Positions 1-6,548 of a stretch of DNA of 56,819 bases are shown one piece after another. A program made the position numbers and the translations under genes. The stretch comes from Caldilineales bacterium (GTDB lineage Bacteria > Chloroflexota > Anaerolineae > J102): assembly GCA_024102915.1 (NCBI GenBank), contig JAGFJG010000070.1, forward strand, positions 1-56,819, in the 5' to 3' direction. The notes below the pieces were generated by a model. That model did no database searches. It saw only the letters and a program-made list of their open reading frames with translations, and was not told the DNA's origin. Every line of letters begins with the position of its first letter. Position 1 is the stretch's first letter.

Positions 1-300
1 CTCGTACGCTGCGAGAGCGGCCTGGGCCACTTCCATCTCTTCTCGCGACTGCTCGACCAGCGCATCGCGGGCCGCATCGTCCGAAGCAAGGAATGCGCGC
101 TTCTCCTCACGCGCGCTCGCAATCATGTTCTGGTTGATCGTCAGCGCCGCCTGGATCCCCAGGGCATTGTCCTCATAGAGCTGCTGGGTCCGGTCGGCTG
201 ATTGATTAAGACGGGTGACGCTGAGAATAGCGATGGCCGCCAGGAGCAGGAGCACGATGGCGAAGCCCCCGAGGAGCTTCTCGCGGATGCGCAATTTCAC
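1..300 (-). CDS. Methyl-accepting chemotaxis-type receptor, N-terminal part (runs off the left edge)
   Basis: Reading the minus strand from a GTG at 300 gives an open frame to base 1 (100 codons, no stop). The protein starts VKLRIREKLLGGFAIV, with one hydrophobic helix at about residues 10-28, then an amphipathic helix rich in Q, A, E and R (for example ASAREEKRAFLASDDAARD). This is the usual start of a chemoreceptor or sensor with a four-helix-bundle extracytoplasmic domain. HAMP and signalling domains would lie beyond the window, so it could equally be a histidine kinase or a cyclase with the same input domain. The GTG start is chosen because positive residues directly precede the membrane helix; no strong ribosome binding site is visible. 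Confidence 0.6.
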   Translation of the reverse strand, partial: MKLRIREKLLGGFAIVLLLLAAIAILSVTRLNQSADRTQQLYEDNALGIQAALTINQNMIASAREEKRAFLASDDAARDALVEQSREEMEVAQAALAAYE

Positions 301-448
301 GGAGAGAACCCTGTGTAAAAATTACCGATGCTCTGCAGGGCTACCCCTACGTCTCACGGGTACAGTCATCGTCGAGAGGCCACCCAACCGCGATCAGTAG
401 GCGTATCCCTTATCTCCACAGCCCTCCGCCCTTGCTCCCGGCTCAGGA

Positions 449-1018
449 CTACGTAGTGTGCGCCAGCCGCCCGACCAGCGCTTCAAATGCCGTCCAGTCC
501 GGCACCACGTGCCAGTCCTCTGCCCGCTGCTCCAGCTGGTTGTACGGCGTCTCCAACAGCGCCATCGCAACCGTATGTTCCTGGTTGGCAAAGTGGGCCA
601 ACTCGCCCACCGAGTCCTCAAACAGCACCGAAGCGTTCAGCGCCACGCAGTGGTCCACCTTCGCCCCGCGATTCGTTGCCGTGAGCGACCGCACCGAAAG
701 CCCGTGCTTCTCCAACCACTGCATCGCAAATTCGCCTTCGTGGTCGAAACGTGCCGTCACAATGTGCAGGTCGTGGTCGCTCGCCAGTCGCCGCAACGAT
801 TCCACAGCCCCCGGCATCGGCTCCATCTCCACCGACATCGGCGAACCGAACACGTCGCGTAGCATCTGCTCGTACCGCTCCTCGCCCATCAGTGGCAGCG
901 CCCCCGGCCGCATGCTCGTTGCGTACGTCAGCTCAATGTTCCACCGCTCCTTCGCATAGCGAATCTTTGCGCCCGCCGCGTCCGCAATCGTCCCGTCGAA
1001 ATCCAGCGCGATATTCAT
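449..1018 (-). CDS. HAD-superfamily hydrolase, 5'-nucleotidase-like (189 aa)
   Basis: The protein opens with MNIALDFDGTIADA, the HAD motif I with the two catalytic Asp residues (D6, D8). Motif II is visible as HIVTAR near residue 95, and an acidic motif as FEDSVGE near residue 138. The length and the small cap fit 5'(3')-deoxyribonucleotidase-like or uncharacterised HAD phosphatases; the substrate cannot be told. The start at 1018 is chosen because it is the first Met directly before motif I and because it overlaps the stop of the Lrp gene upstream by four bases (ATGA), implying translational coupling. It belongs to the segment left of the 2735 junction. Confidence 0.72.
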   Translation of the reverse strand: MNIALDFDGTIADAAGAKIRYAKERWNIELTYATSMRPGALPLMGEERYEQMLRDVFGSPMSVEMEPMPGAVESLRRLASDHDLHIVTARFDHEGEFAMQWLEKHGLSVRSLTATNRGAKVDHCVALNASVLFEDSVGELAHFANQEHTVAMALLETPYNQLEQRAEDWHVVPDWTAFEALVGRLAHTT

Positions 1019-1500
1019 TCGTGGCTGCGATGTGCCGGCCGAATCGGGCGTCCCTCTGCCGCTGTCGACATCACGATCGATGTCGAAGTCTTCCCTATCC
1101 GCAACAGAGATTGAAGGAACTGTTCCAGGTGCTCGGTGTCTCGCACAACCACCTTCAGATAGAAGCAATCGTCCCCCACGGTGTGCCAGCAGTCCGTCAC
1201 CTCGGGCGGCCGCATCACTGCCTGCTCCCGCTCTCGACGCGTCGTGTTTTCCGACGCCTGGGGCGCCAGCCGCACGATCGCCGTGAGCCCGTAGCCAAGC
1301 GCCCTCGGGTTCACCACCGCCCGGTACCCTTCGATAACGCCTGCCTCCTCCAGCCGCTTCACCCGCTCGGCAACCGCCGGCGCGCTGAGTGCCACCCGCC
1401 TGCCAAGCTCTGCGAGCGAAATGCGGGCGTCCGCCTGCAACTCCTCCAGAATACGAATCGCTGTTTCGTCCAAAACACCATTGGATAGGAAAGCAACCAT
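1015..1500 (-). CDS. Lrp/AsnC-family transcriptional regulator (161 aa)
   Basis: The N-terminal 60 residues form a winged helix-turn-helix (LDETAIRILEELQADARISL, then ELGRRVALSAPAVAERVKRL). The usual Lrp link EEAGVIEGYRAVVNPRALG follows, then a RAM ligand-binding domain (VTDCWHTVGDDCFYLKVVV). Family members bind DNA as dimers or octamers and sense amino acids or related metabolites. Its stop overlaps the start of the HAD gene by four bases, so the two are likely cotranscribed. The start ATG at 1500 fits the common length; about 90 bases separate it from the divergent gene at 1594. Confidence 0.9.
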   Translation of the reverse strand: MVAFLSNGVLDETAIRILEELQADARISLAELGRRVALSAPAVAERVKRLEEAGVIEGYRAVVNPRALGYGLTAIVRLAPQASENTTRREREQAVMRPPEVTDCWHTVGDDCFYLKVVVRDTEHLEQFLQSLLRIGKTSTSIVMSTAAEGRPIRPAHRSHE

Positions 1501-1593
1501 GGTTGACGACCTTTGGTTTGAAGGTGAGATGCCAATTCTGCCATAGATTACCGATGTAGGGCAGGAAGCGCCCTTCGTACGATCCTTCGTACT

Positions 1594-1893
1594 ATGGAGC
1601 CGCTAGCAGCCCTGCCGGAGATCGAGATTCGGCTCTCAAACGCCGCAGATGCCGCGGCCCTTCGCCGGCTGGCCATGCTCGAGAATCGCCACGGTTTCGA
1701 AGGGCCGGCTCTCATTGCCTTCATCTGCGGTCGCCCCGCCGCAGCCCTCAAGCTCGATGGCTCAGACGTCGTTGCCGACCCCTTCGTCCCAACCGCCGCC
1801 CTTATCCAAGCCATGCGAGCGGTTGCTAGCCCTGACCCCGGCCGTCCCAACCGCCATCGCCTCTTGAAGCTCCTTCCCGGCACTCCCGGATAG
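1594..1893 (+). CDS. Small conserved protein of unknown function (99 aa)
   Basis: Starts MEPLAALPEIEIRLSNAADA and contains ALRRLAMLENR, then GPALIAFICGRPAAALKL and a VVADPFVPTAALIQAMRA stretch. The pattern (a short sequence reading like the first strand and helix of a GNAT fold, then 'VADPF.PT..L') resembles small proteins common in Actinobacteria and Chloroflexota; I know no proven function for them. It is divergent from the Lrp gene, with only about 90 bases between. The last 20 residues are Pro/Arg-rich and may be poorly conserved. It has the codon style of the surrounding left segment. Confidence 0.55.
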   Translation: MEPLAALPEIEIRLSNAADAAALRRLAMLENRHGFEGPALIAFICGRPAAALKLDGSDVVADPFVPTAALIQAMRAVASPDPGRPNRHRLLKLLPGTPG

Positions 1894-1919
1894 CATCCAT
1901 CCCGCCTACCCTAGCCAGC

Positions 1920-2750
1920 GTGCAACGCGTCCTTGTCATCGGCAGCGGCGGCGCGGGCAAGTCCACCTTTGCCCGGCGCCTGGCGGCGTTCACCCGGCTC
2001 CCCCTCTACCATCTCGACCGCCTCTTCTGGCATCCCAACTGGACCCGCACCCCCGAAGACACCTGGCAGGGCGTCGTCCAGAGCCTCATCGCCACCGACC
2101 GCTGGATCATGGACGGTAACTACGGCGGTACCAGCTCCCCACGGATGCGCCGCGCCGACACCATCATCTGGATCGACTACAGCCGCTTCACCTGCTTTCG
2201 GCGCGCTTTCTGGCGGGGCCTCAGTCAGTTTGGCCGCACCCGCGAACACGACATGGCTCCCGGCTGCGCCGAGCGCCTCGATCCCGGCTTCCTTTCCTGG
2301 GTTTGGAACTACAACAAACGCGAACGCCCGATGCTCAAGCGAATCCTCCGGGAACTGCCGGCCGGCAAGCGCATCCTCATCTTCCACAGCGACGACCACG
2401 CCGCCCGCTGGCTCCTTCGCGTCCACCACGACTACCTCAATCGTGATCCCTACCCCGCGGCTCCAACAATCCGCCTCGCGCTCCCCCGCGATGCCCACGA
2501 CCTCGCTCGCATCCATGTCGAGGGCTGGCAGTCGGCTTATCGCCACATCTTCCCCCCGGAGGCCTTCGCCCTTCGCACCATCGAATCGCGCGAAGCCGAA
2601 TGGTCGGAACTGCTTGAGAGCCCTCCGGAAGAGCAGCGCGTCTACGTCAGCGAAGTCGGGGGCGAAGTCGCTGGGTTCGCCTATACGCGCCCCGGCCTCG
2701 ACACCGATCTCGAACGGCCGGGCGAACTCAAGCTCATGATCCGGGTGTAG
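1920..2750 (+). pseudogene. P-loop kinase (FlaR/AdK-like) fused to a GNAT acetyltransferase, 3' end lost at a junction
   Basis: From a GTG at 1920 the protein begins with a P-loop (IGSGGAGKST, residues 7-16). A topology-modulation/adenylate-kinase-like domain follows (LYHLDRLFWHPNW, then GNYGGT and RADTIIWID) to about residue 180. A GNAT N-terminal half comes next (RLALPRDAHDLARIHVEGWQ, then GEVAGFAYTRPG). The GNAT fold stops at GELKL, where the acetyl-CoA-binding core should start, and is followed only by MIRV and a stop. That tail is antisense sequence of the metY gene. So the gene is truncated by the junction at about 2735; the stop at 2748-2750 is accidental. The kinase-GNAT fusion itself appears natural, with no frameshift. 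Confidence 0.75.
2731..2738. other. Junction breaking two unrelated genes
   Basis: On the plus strand the GNAT reading ends its recognisable sequence at GELKL (codon ending 2735). On the minus strand the PLP-enzyme reading ends its recognisable sequence at GNIYTRIM (codon 2737-2735), where the family continues with Asn-Pro-Thr. Both homologies stop within a few bases of each other, with at most a short shared word (about CTCATG) at the seam. This is the signature of a non-homologous join, either an assembly chimera or a real rearrangement. Confidence 0.8.
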
Positions 2751-2902
2751 ATATTGCCCGGAACCGCCAGATTGAACAGATCGGCTCCATGTTGGGCGTT
2801 ATCGAACTCGTATGCCACCGTCTGATAGATGGGCACGGCGACCGCCTTGGTCGTCGCCTCCGACTGATAGCCCGTGTGAATGGCAATGGTCTCGTCTCGC
2901 AT
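2735..2902 (-). pseudogene. metY: O-acetylhomoserine sulfhydrylase (MetY/CGS family), first 56 residues only
   Basis: Starts MRDETIAIHTGYQ, then AVAVPIYQTVAYEFDNAQHGADLF and GNIYTRIM, the classic N-terminus of PLP-dependent O-acetylhomoserine (thiol)-lyases; Tyr of IYTR contacts the cofactor of the neighbouring subunit. The family is about 430 residues, so only the first eighth is present. The reading then enters the foreign segment and stops at 2681. A good ribosome binding site (AGAGGAG) lies 7 bases before the ATG at 2902. It is downstream of metA on the same strand, so metA-metY is an expected methionine pair: MetA activates homoserine and MetY adds sulfide. Confidence 0.85.
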
Positions 2903-2942
2903 GTGTGTACTCCTCTGTGTTGTGATGGTGAAAGTATGGAAA

Positions 2943-2973
2943 GGTGACAGTCAATGCGAAATTGACTGTCACC
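2943..2973 (-). other. Perfect 13-bp stem-loop between metA and metY
   Basis: GGTGACAGTCAAT, a 5-base loop, then ATTGACTGTCACC. It is a perfect inverted repeat in the 94-base gap between the metA stop (2997) and the metY start (2902). On the minus strand it is followed by a modest run (TTTCC), so it could be a weak terminator or an mRNA-stabilising/processing hairpin that sets different levels for the two genes. Confidence 0.75.
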
Positions 2974-2996
2974 CGATCACTTGTAGGGCGGGGGCG

Positions 2997-4097
2997 TTAA
3001 AGCACGGCAGGCGCCAGTTGCTTATTGACGTACTTCAAGCCGAGCGGGTCGTATGGATTGATGCCGCTCATAAAAGGCTTGTGGCGATCCATGTCCGTGA
3101 TTTTGTAAACCAGGCCCAGCCAGTTGTTGAAAATCGCTTTGGCAGTATCGCCCCAGGTGTTGTCCAGGTAATGATGAATCGCTGTTTCGGGGAAAGGCGG
3201 CGCGGCTGTGCCCCGCTTCCTGGCGAGGAGGATGGCATCGCGATAAGTGTTGGCGATCGTGGCCGCCTTGTCGCCGAAATAATGTTCGGGGTGCGGGGGA
3301 TAATCTTCCCGGTCGCCGGTCAGGAAGCGCAACACCTCGCGCTTGTATTCCTTGAGCAGGCTATTGGTGTTGTATTCGGGATGCCCCTGCATATAGATAA
3401 AGCGGAATTGGTCGGGGCTGACAGCCATGTGCACCCCTGCTTCCGCGCTCTCCACCAGAATGGAAAGCCCTGCCGCCACGAATTGCTCGCGCGTGATCTC
3501 GTTGTAACGGGAGTGGGGCGTATCGAAACGGGTGTTGATATTTCGCAGCAAGGGATGATAGGGATGCACGGCGCGATGACTGTAGACGCCCCAGCGCTTT
3601 TCCCCCAACCGCTCACGGTCAAGGCCGTAGAAATATTTCATCAAGGCATGCGTGGCCAGGCACGAACAGAGCACGGAGGTCAGGCTTTCGGAAGCCCAGG
3701 AAACGACATCGGCCAACGGCTGCCAGAATGCTTCCTGCTCCAACAATGGATTCGCCACATTGGCGCCGGTGATGATCAGTGCGTCCAGGCCTTCGCTTTG
3801 CAGCGTCTCGAAGCTGGTGTAATACCGTTCGATGTACGCGGCGGTATCAGGGCTGCGCGTGAGGCCAGGTACCGAGAAAGGGTGGACGAAAAACTGGGCG
3901 ATCTGATTGGAATTCCCCACCAGTTGCATGAACTGCATCTCCGTCACTTGCAGCGCGGCATCTGGCATCATGTTCAACAGCCCGATATGCAGCTCACGGA
4001 TATCCTGGCGCATAGCAGTATCGATGGGCAGGATTTCTTGCCCGCGCTGTTGCAGTTTCTCGAAGGTGGGGAGTGAAGTGTGGGCGACAAGTGGCAT
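2997..4097 (-). CDS. metA: Homoserine O-acyltransferase, MetA/HTS family (366 aa)
   Basis: The enzyme transfers an acyl group from acyl-CoA to homoserine, the first committed step of methionine synthesis. The HTS fold is clear: LLNMMPDAALQVTEMQF near residue 40, LIITGAN near 108, the nucleophile region SVLCSCLATHAL near 141, PHSRYNEI (catalytic His) near 194 and MQGHPEYN near 235. Length is slightly above the usual 300-350. The residue that in MetA proteins marks acetyl (Glu) or succinyl (Gly) donors, two after TGAP/TGAN, is Ala here, so the donor cannot be predicted. Next to a metY gene, acetyl is the more likely donor (inference). Expression is probably controlled by the leader at 4098-4367. 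Confidence 0.88.
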   Translation of the reverse strand: MPLVAHTSLPTFEKLQQRGQEILPIDTAMRQDIRELHIGLLNMMPDAALQVTEMQFMQLVGNSNQIAQFFVHPFSVPGLTRSPDTAAYIERYYTSFETLQSEGLDALIITGANVANPLLEQEAFWQPLADVVSWASESLTSVLCSCLATHALMKYFYGLDRERLGEKRWGVYSHRAVHPYHPLLRNINTRFDTPHSRYNEITREQFVAAGLSILVESAEAGVHMAVSPDQFRFIYMQGHPEYNTNSLLKEYKREVLRFLTGDREDYPPHPEHYFGDKAATIANTYRDAILLARKRGTAAPPFPETAIHHYLDNTWGDTAKAIFNNWLGLVYKITDMDRHKPFMSGINPYDPLGLKYVNKQLAPAVL

Positions 4098-4367
4098 GAG
4101 ATTGGTCTCGGATCGAAATGAAACGAATGATCTGTCGAGATAACAAAAAACTCACTGCGGGTTTGCAGTGAGTTAATCTGGCCTGGTGTTCGGTCTGAGG
4201 AGGACCGGAACGTTCAATTCATTAGCGCTAATCCGATTCGTGGATTGACGGAAGGCAACTCACCGCAACACAGAGTGAGCGGGGCAGCCATCTCCATCGA
4301 ATCGGCTACGCCCGCTGGAGACAGGAGCATAGCCGCATCAGTTGCTGAGTCGGTGTGGCAAACATGA
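4098..4367 (-). promoter_or_regulatory. Structured metA leader with attenuator architecture
   Basis: About 270 bases separate the predicted transcription start from the metA ATG. On the minus strand the leader contains a 6-bp helix (4332-4327 with 4311-4306). A long helix follows, CCGATTCG.TGGA (4305-4293) with TCCACGAATCGG (4244-4233), enclosing a CTCAC/GTGAG hairpin (4279-4259). Then come a perfect 12-base palindrome ATTAGCGCTAAT (4232-4221) and an intrinsic terminator. The segment TGCGGTGAGTT (4267-4257) can pair over 11 bases (one G.U) with the 5' arm of the terminator, so sensing and termination folds exclude each other. I could not match it to SAM-I, SAM-II, SAM-IV, SAH or T-box consensus sequences. 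Confidence 0.7.
4141..4174 (-). terminator. Intrinsic terminator in the metA leader
   Basis: On the minus strand: AACTCACTGC, loop AAACCC, GCAGTGAGTT, then TTTTTG. A 10-bp perfect stem runs directly into a U-tract, 44 bases before the metA start codon. Its place upstream of the gene, not after one, marks it as a conditional attenuator. Confidence 0.85.
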
Positions 4368-4373
4368 TGCGGC

Positions 4374-4402
4374 AGTATAGGCCTTGCCATCTCGATTGTC
4401 AA
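4374..4402 (-). promoter_or_regulatory. Consensus promoter of the metA leader
   Basis: TTGACA (4402-4397), 17-base spacer, TATACT (4379-4374), giving a start near 4367. An 8-bp inverted repeat, CCGCATCA (4372-4365) and TGATGCGG (4340-4333), straddles the predicted start. Its left arm is mostly upstream of +1, so it may be a DNA operator and not an RNA helix. Confidence 0.8.
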
Positions 4403-4410
4403 ACGGAGTT

Positions 4411-4704
4411 TTAGAGACGGGTCGATACGAGACGCAATCGCTGCGGTTTGCTGCCCAGAACGCGCTCGATCTCGCCGCGCGCTTCCAGGTCAAGCTTGAC
4501 CGTCGTGAAGTACCAGCCGATCGAACCTTCGAATTTCCCCTCCAGCCGTTGCTCAACCGCAGAGTTCAATTCGGAAAAGCTCAATTCCGCGCCATCCGCC
4601 AGGCACGCCAGAATGGCAGAGCGCATCGCGTCATACTTGTCCCGACTGATATTGACGCCCTGCTTTCCTGCTGGGTGCAGCGTCAGTATCCGTTCTTCGT
4701 TCAT
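4411..4704 (-). CDS. Small protein, DUF6958-like (97 aa)
   Basis: Sequence features: LHPAGKQGVNISRDKYDAMR at the start, LSFSELNSAVEQRLEGKFEGS in the middle and WYFTTVKLDLEARGEIERV towards the end. This reads like a compact winged-helix fold and resembles the small DUF6958-type proteins; no activity is known to me. It starts inside the stop of the VOC gene upstream (ATGA overlap at 4701-4704), so the two are translated together. Its 3' end lies 9 bases upstream of the metA promoter. Confidence 0.7.
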   Translation of the reverse strand: MNEERILTLHPAGKQGVNISRDKYDAMRSAILACLADGAELSFSELNSAVEQRLEGKFEGSIGWYFTTVKLDLEARGEIERVLGSKPQRLRLVSTRL

Positions 4705-5102
4705 GGCGTCTGAGCATTATTGAGAGGTGCGTTGATCTCGATCAGGTTGCCGTCCGGGTCGCGAAAATGGGCGGTGCGAATGATCCAGTCCGGGCGATCC
4801 ACAGGCCTGGCAACAAGTGTTGCCCCTCGCTTCCGCAGTTCCTGCGCTGCGGCGTCAACATTCAGCACCGAGAACGTGAGCACCGCCGTATCAGCGCTGC
4901 GTTCGACCAGCTTCGCATCGATGGCCGCCATCATGAAGTCCCGGCGAAAGAGGGCGAGAGAGACGCCGCCGGTCTCGAATTCAGCATACACGTCGTCTTC
5001 TCCGCCCATGCGGGGGGATAAACCCAACACATCTCGGTAAAACCGGAAGCAGGCGGGAAAATCATCGACGAGCAGGCGGACGTAATCGAATTTCAGGTTC
5101 AT
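4701..5102 (-). CDS. VOC-superfamily (glyoxalase/bleomycin resistance-like) protein (133 aa)
   Basis: MNLKFDYVRLLVDDFPACFRFY is followed by DVLGLSPRMGGEDDVYAEF, then VAAQEL and FRDPDGNLIEINAPL at the end. These are the paired beta-alpha-beta units of the vicinal-oxygen-chelate fold. The first metal-ligand position of glyoxalase I is not clearly present, so it may be a dioxygenase-like or binding protein of unknown substrate. The start at 5102 is set by a strong ribosome binding site (GGAAGGAG) and by the fold beginning at once. It is coupled to the 97-residue gene downstream. Confidence 0.85.
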   Translation of the reverse strand: MNLKFDYVRLLVDDFPACFRFYRDVLGLSPRMGGEDDVYAEFETGGVSLALFRRDFMMAAIDAKLVERSADTAVLTFSVLNVDAAAQELRKRGATLVARPVDRPDWIIRTAHFRDPDGNLIEINAPLNNAQTP

Positions 5103-5147
5103 GGCGATTCTCCTTCCAGGCTTACAATCGTCCCTAACAGTACTTTC

Positions 5148-5273
5148 TTTCTCGACGATGGACGATGGACGGTTGAACATGTGTTGCCTGTGCTTTCGCC
5201 ATCGTCCACCGTCAATGGACTATCGTCAAGCGTGAATCAAAATAGCAGTCTTAAAGTGATTGATGTCAGTTTA
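5148..5273 (-). repeat. Interspersed palindromic repeat, GATGGACGATGG family, copy A
   Basis: On the minus strand the element begins TAAACTGACATCA, whose TAA is the recA stop codon. It continues through GACGATAGTCCATTGACGG and TGGACGATGGCG, and ends CCATCGTCCATCGTCGAGAAA. The two halves are imperfect inverted copies, so the transcript could fold into a long hairpin. A second copy lies at 33093-33226 with most positions identical. Confidence 0.8.
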
Positions 5274-6347
5274 GTCCGCCGCCTCGGCCAGCGGCATGTC
5301 ATCGAAATCACCGGCCGCTTCGTCATCATCGCCGGCAGAGACTTTCACGCCCTTGCCCAGCCCTGCCTCCTGGCGAACCAGCATCTCCATGCGATCAAGC
5401 ACATCCGGATTCTCGGCCAGGAACAGCTTAGCGTTCTCACGGCCCTGGGCCAGACGATTGCCCTCGAAGCTGTAGAACGACCCGCGCTTCTCCACGATGT
5501 CCATGTCGGTGGCAAGGTCGAGGACGGTGCCGGTGCGGGAGATACCTTCATTGAACATGATGTCGAACTCGGCCACCCGGAAGGGCGGGGCCACCTTATT
5601 TTTCTTGACGGTGACGCGGGTGCGATTGCCGATATTCTCCGATCCCGCCTTCAACGACTGAATTCGTCTCACGTCCAGACGCACGGATGCGTAGAACTTC
5701 AGGGCCATGCCGCCTGACGTCGTTTCGGGATTGCCGAACATGACGCCGATCTTCTGCCGCAACTGGTTGGTGAAGATCATGACGGTGTTGGTTTGTTTGA
5801 TAGCGCCGCTGAGCTTGCGCAAGGCCTGGCTCATGAGCCGCGCCTGCAAACCGACATGGCTGTCGCCCATCTCGCCTTCGATCTCGGCGCGGGGAACCAG
5901 GGCCGCCACTGAGTCGATGACGACGACATCCATAGCGCCGGAACGGACGAGGGCTTCGGCGATTTCCAACGCCTGTTCGCCGGTGTCGGGTTGGGATACG
6001 TAAAGGTTGTTGACATCGACGCCGATCTTCTCGGCGTACGAGGGGTCGAGAGCGTGTTCGACGTCGATGAAAGCACAAATGCCGTCCCGTTTCTGCGCCT
6101 CGGCGATGACATGCAAACAGAGCGTGGTCTTGCCGGAGGATTCGGGGCCGTAGATTTCGATCACGCGTCCGCGCGGCAGACCGCCGACGCCGAGGGCGAT
6201 GTCGAGCGTCAATGCGCCCGTCGGGATGGCCGCCACTTGCAGGCTGGTCGCCTCACCCAGTTTCATGATCGTGCCATCGCCAAACCGCTTGTTCAGATTG
6301 GCGAGCGTGGTGTCCAATGCCTGTCCTTTACCGTTGTTGCTGCTCAT
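5271..6347 (-). CDS. recA: Recombinase RecA (358 aa)
   Basis: ATP-dependent strand-exchange filament and LexA co-protease. Walker A is GPESSGKTT (about residues 67-75), the RecA signature [14 protein letters not shown] lies near residue 215, and loop 1/2 features ([29 protein letters not shown]) are intact. The acidic C-terminal tail [19 protein letters not shown] is typical. ATG at 6347 is chosen over the TTG at 6350 because AAGGAG lies 8 bases before it. It has its own promoter with an SOS-like inverted repeat over the -10 box, and is divergent from trmI. The stop codon is part of interspersed repeat copy A. Confidence 0.98.
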   Translation of the reverse strand: MSSNNGKGQALDTTLANLNKRFGDGTIMKLGEATSLQVAAIPTGALTLDIALGVGGLPRGRVIEIYGPESSGKTTLCLHVIAEAQKRDGICAFIDVEHALDPSYAEKIGVDVNNLYVSQPDTGEQALEIAEALVRSGAMDVVVIDSVAALVPRAEIEGEMGDSHVGLQARLMSQALRKLSGAIKQTNTVMIFTNQLRQKIGVMFGNPETTSGGMALKFYASVRLDVRRIQSLKAGSENIGNRTRVTVKKNKVAPPFRVAEFDIMFNEGISRTGTVLDLATDMDIVEKRGSFYSFEGNRLAQGRENAKLFLAENPDVLDRMEMLVRQEAGLGKGVKVSAGDDDEAAGDFDDMPLAEAAD

Positions 6348-6433
6348 CAAATAGACTCCTTAGATGTGGTGGGCTAAAAATACTCTTCCTGTTCGACAAT
6401 GGATGATGCGGGGTAAGGGAGAGAATCAAACGT

Positions 6434-6470
6434 AGAACATCATAGTAGCACAAATGTTCTGTCACGTCAA
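6434..6470 (-). promoter_or_regulatory. recA promoter with SOS-like operator
   Basis: Minus strand: TTGACG (6470-6465), 17-base spacer, TACTAT (6447-6442). An inverted repeat AGAACAT...ATGTTCT (6460-6454 and 6440-6434, 13-base spacer) covers the spacer and the -10 box. The left part, GAACATTTGTGC, differs by one base from the Gram-positive-type LexA pattern GAAC-N4-GTTC. The position is right for a repressor site. Confidence 0.65.
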
Positions 6471-6489
6471 ATTTTGAAGTGAGTCATTT

Positions 6490-6518
6490 TTGGAAGGCCC
6501 TGGCCGCCATGCTATGAT
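6490..6518 (+). promoter_or_regulatory. trmI promoter
   Basis: TTGGAA (6490-6495), 17 bases, TATGAT (6513-6518), with a TG one base before the -10 box (extended -10). The predicted start at about 6525 leaves too little room for an RBS before the ATG at 6534, which favours the GTG start at 6549. Confidence 0.6.
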
Positions 6519-6548
6519 CCTCCTCATTCTGAAATGACGGAGGAAGTT

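Noticed and set aside
432..959. Long plus-strand frames opposite the HAD gene
   Set aside because: Antisense shadow of the HAD/Lrp genes: no motif, Ser/Arg/Pro-rich, typical of high-GC mirror frames.
2880..4076. 398-codon plus-strand frame opposite metA
   Set aside because: It covers metA exactly in antisense and has no family features; MetA motifs on the minus strand are decisive.
4233..4305. Leader segment with closing stem resembling a tRNA acceptor
   Set aside because: No T-loop (GTTCGAATC-like), no anticodon arm and no CCA context; the stem is 12 bp with a mismatch, and the segment fits the metA attenuator better.
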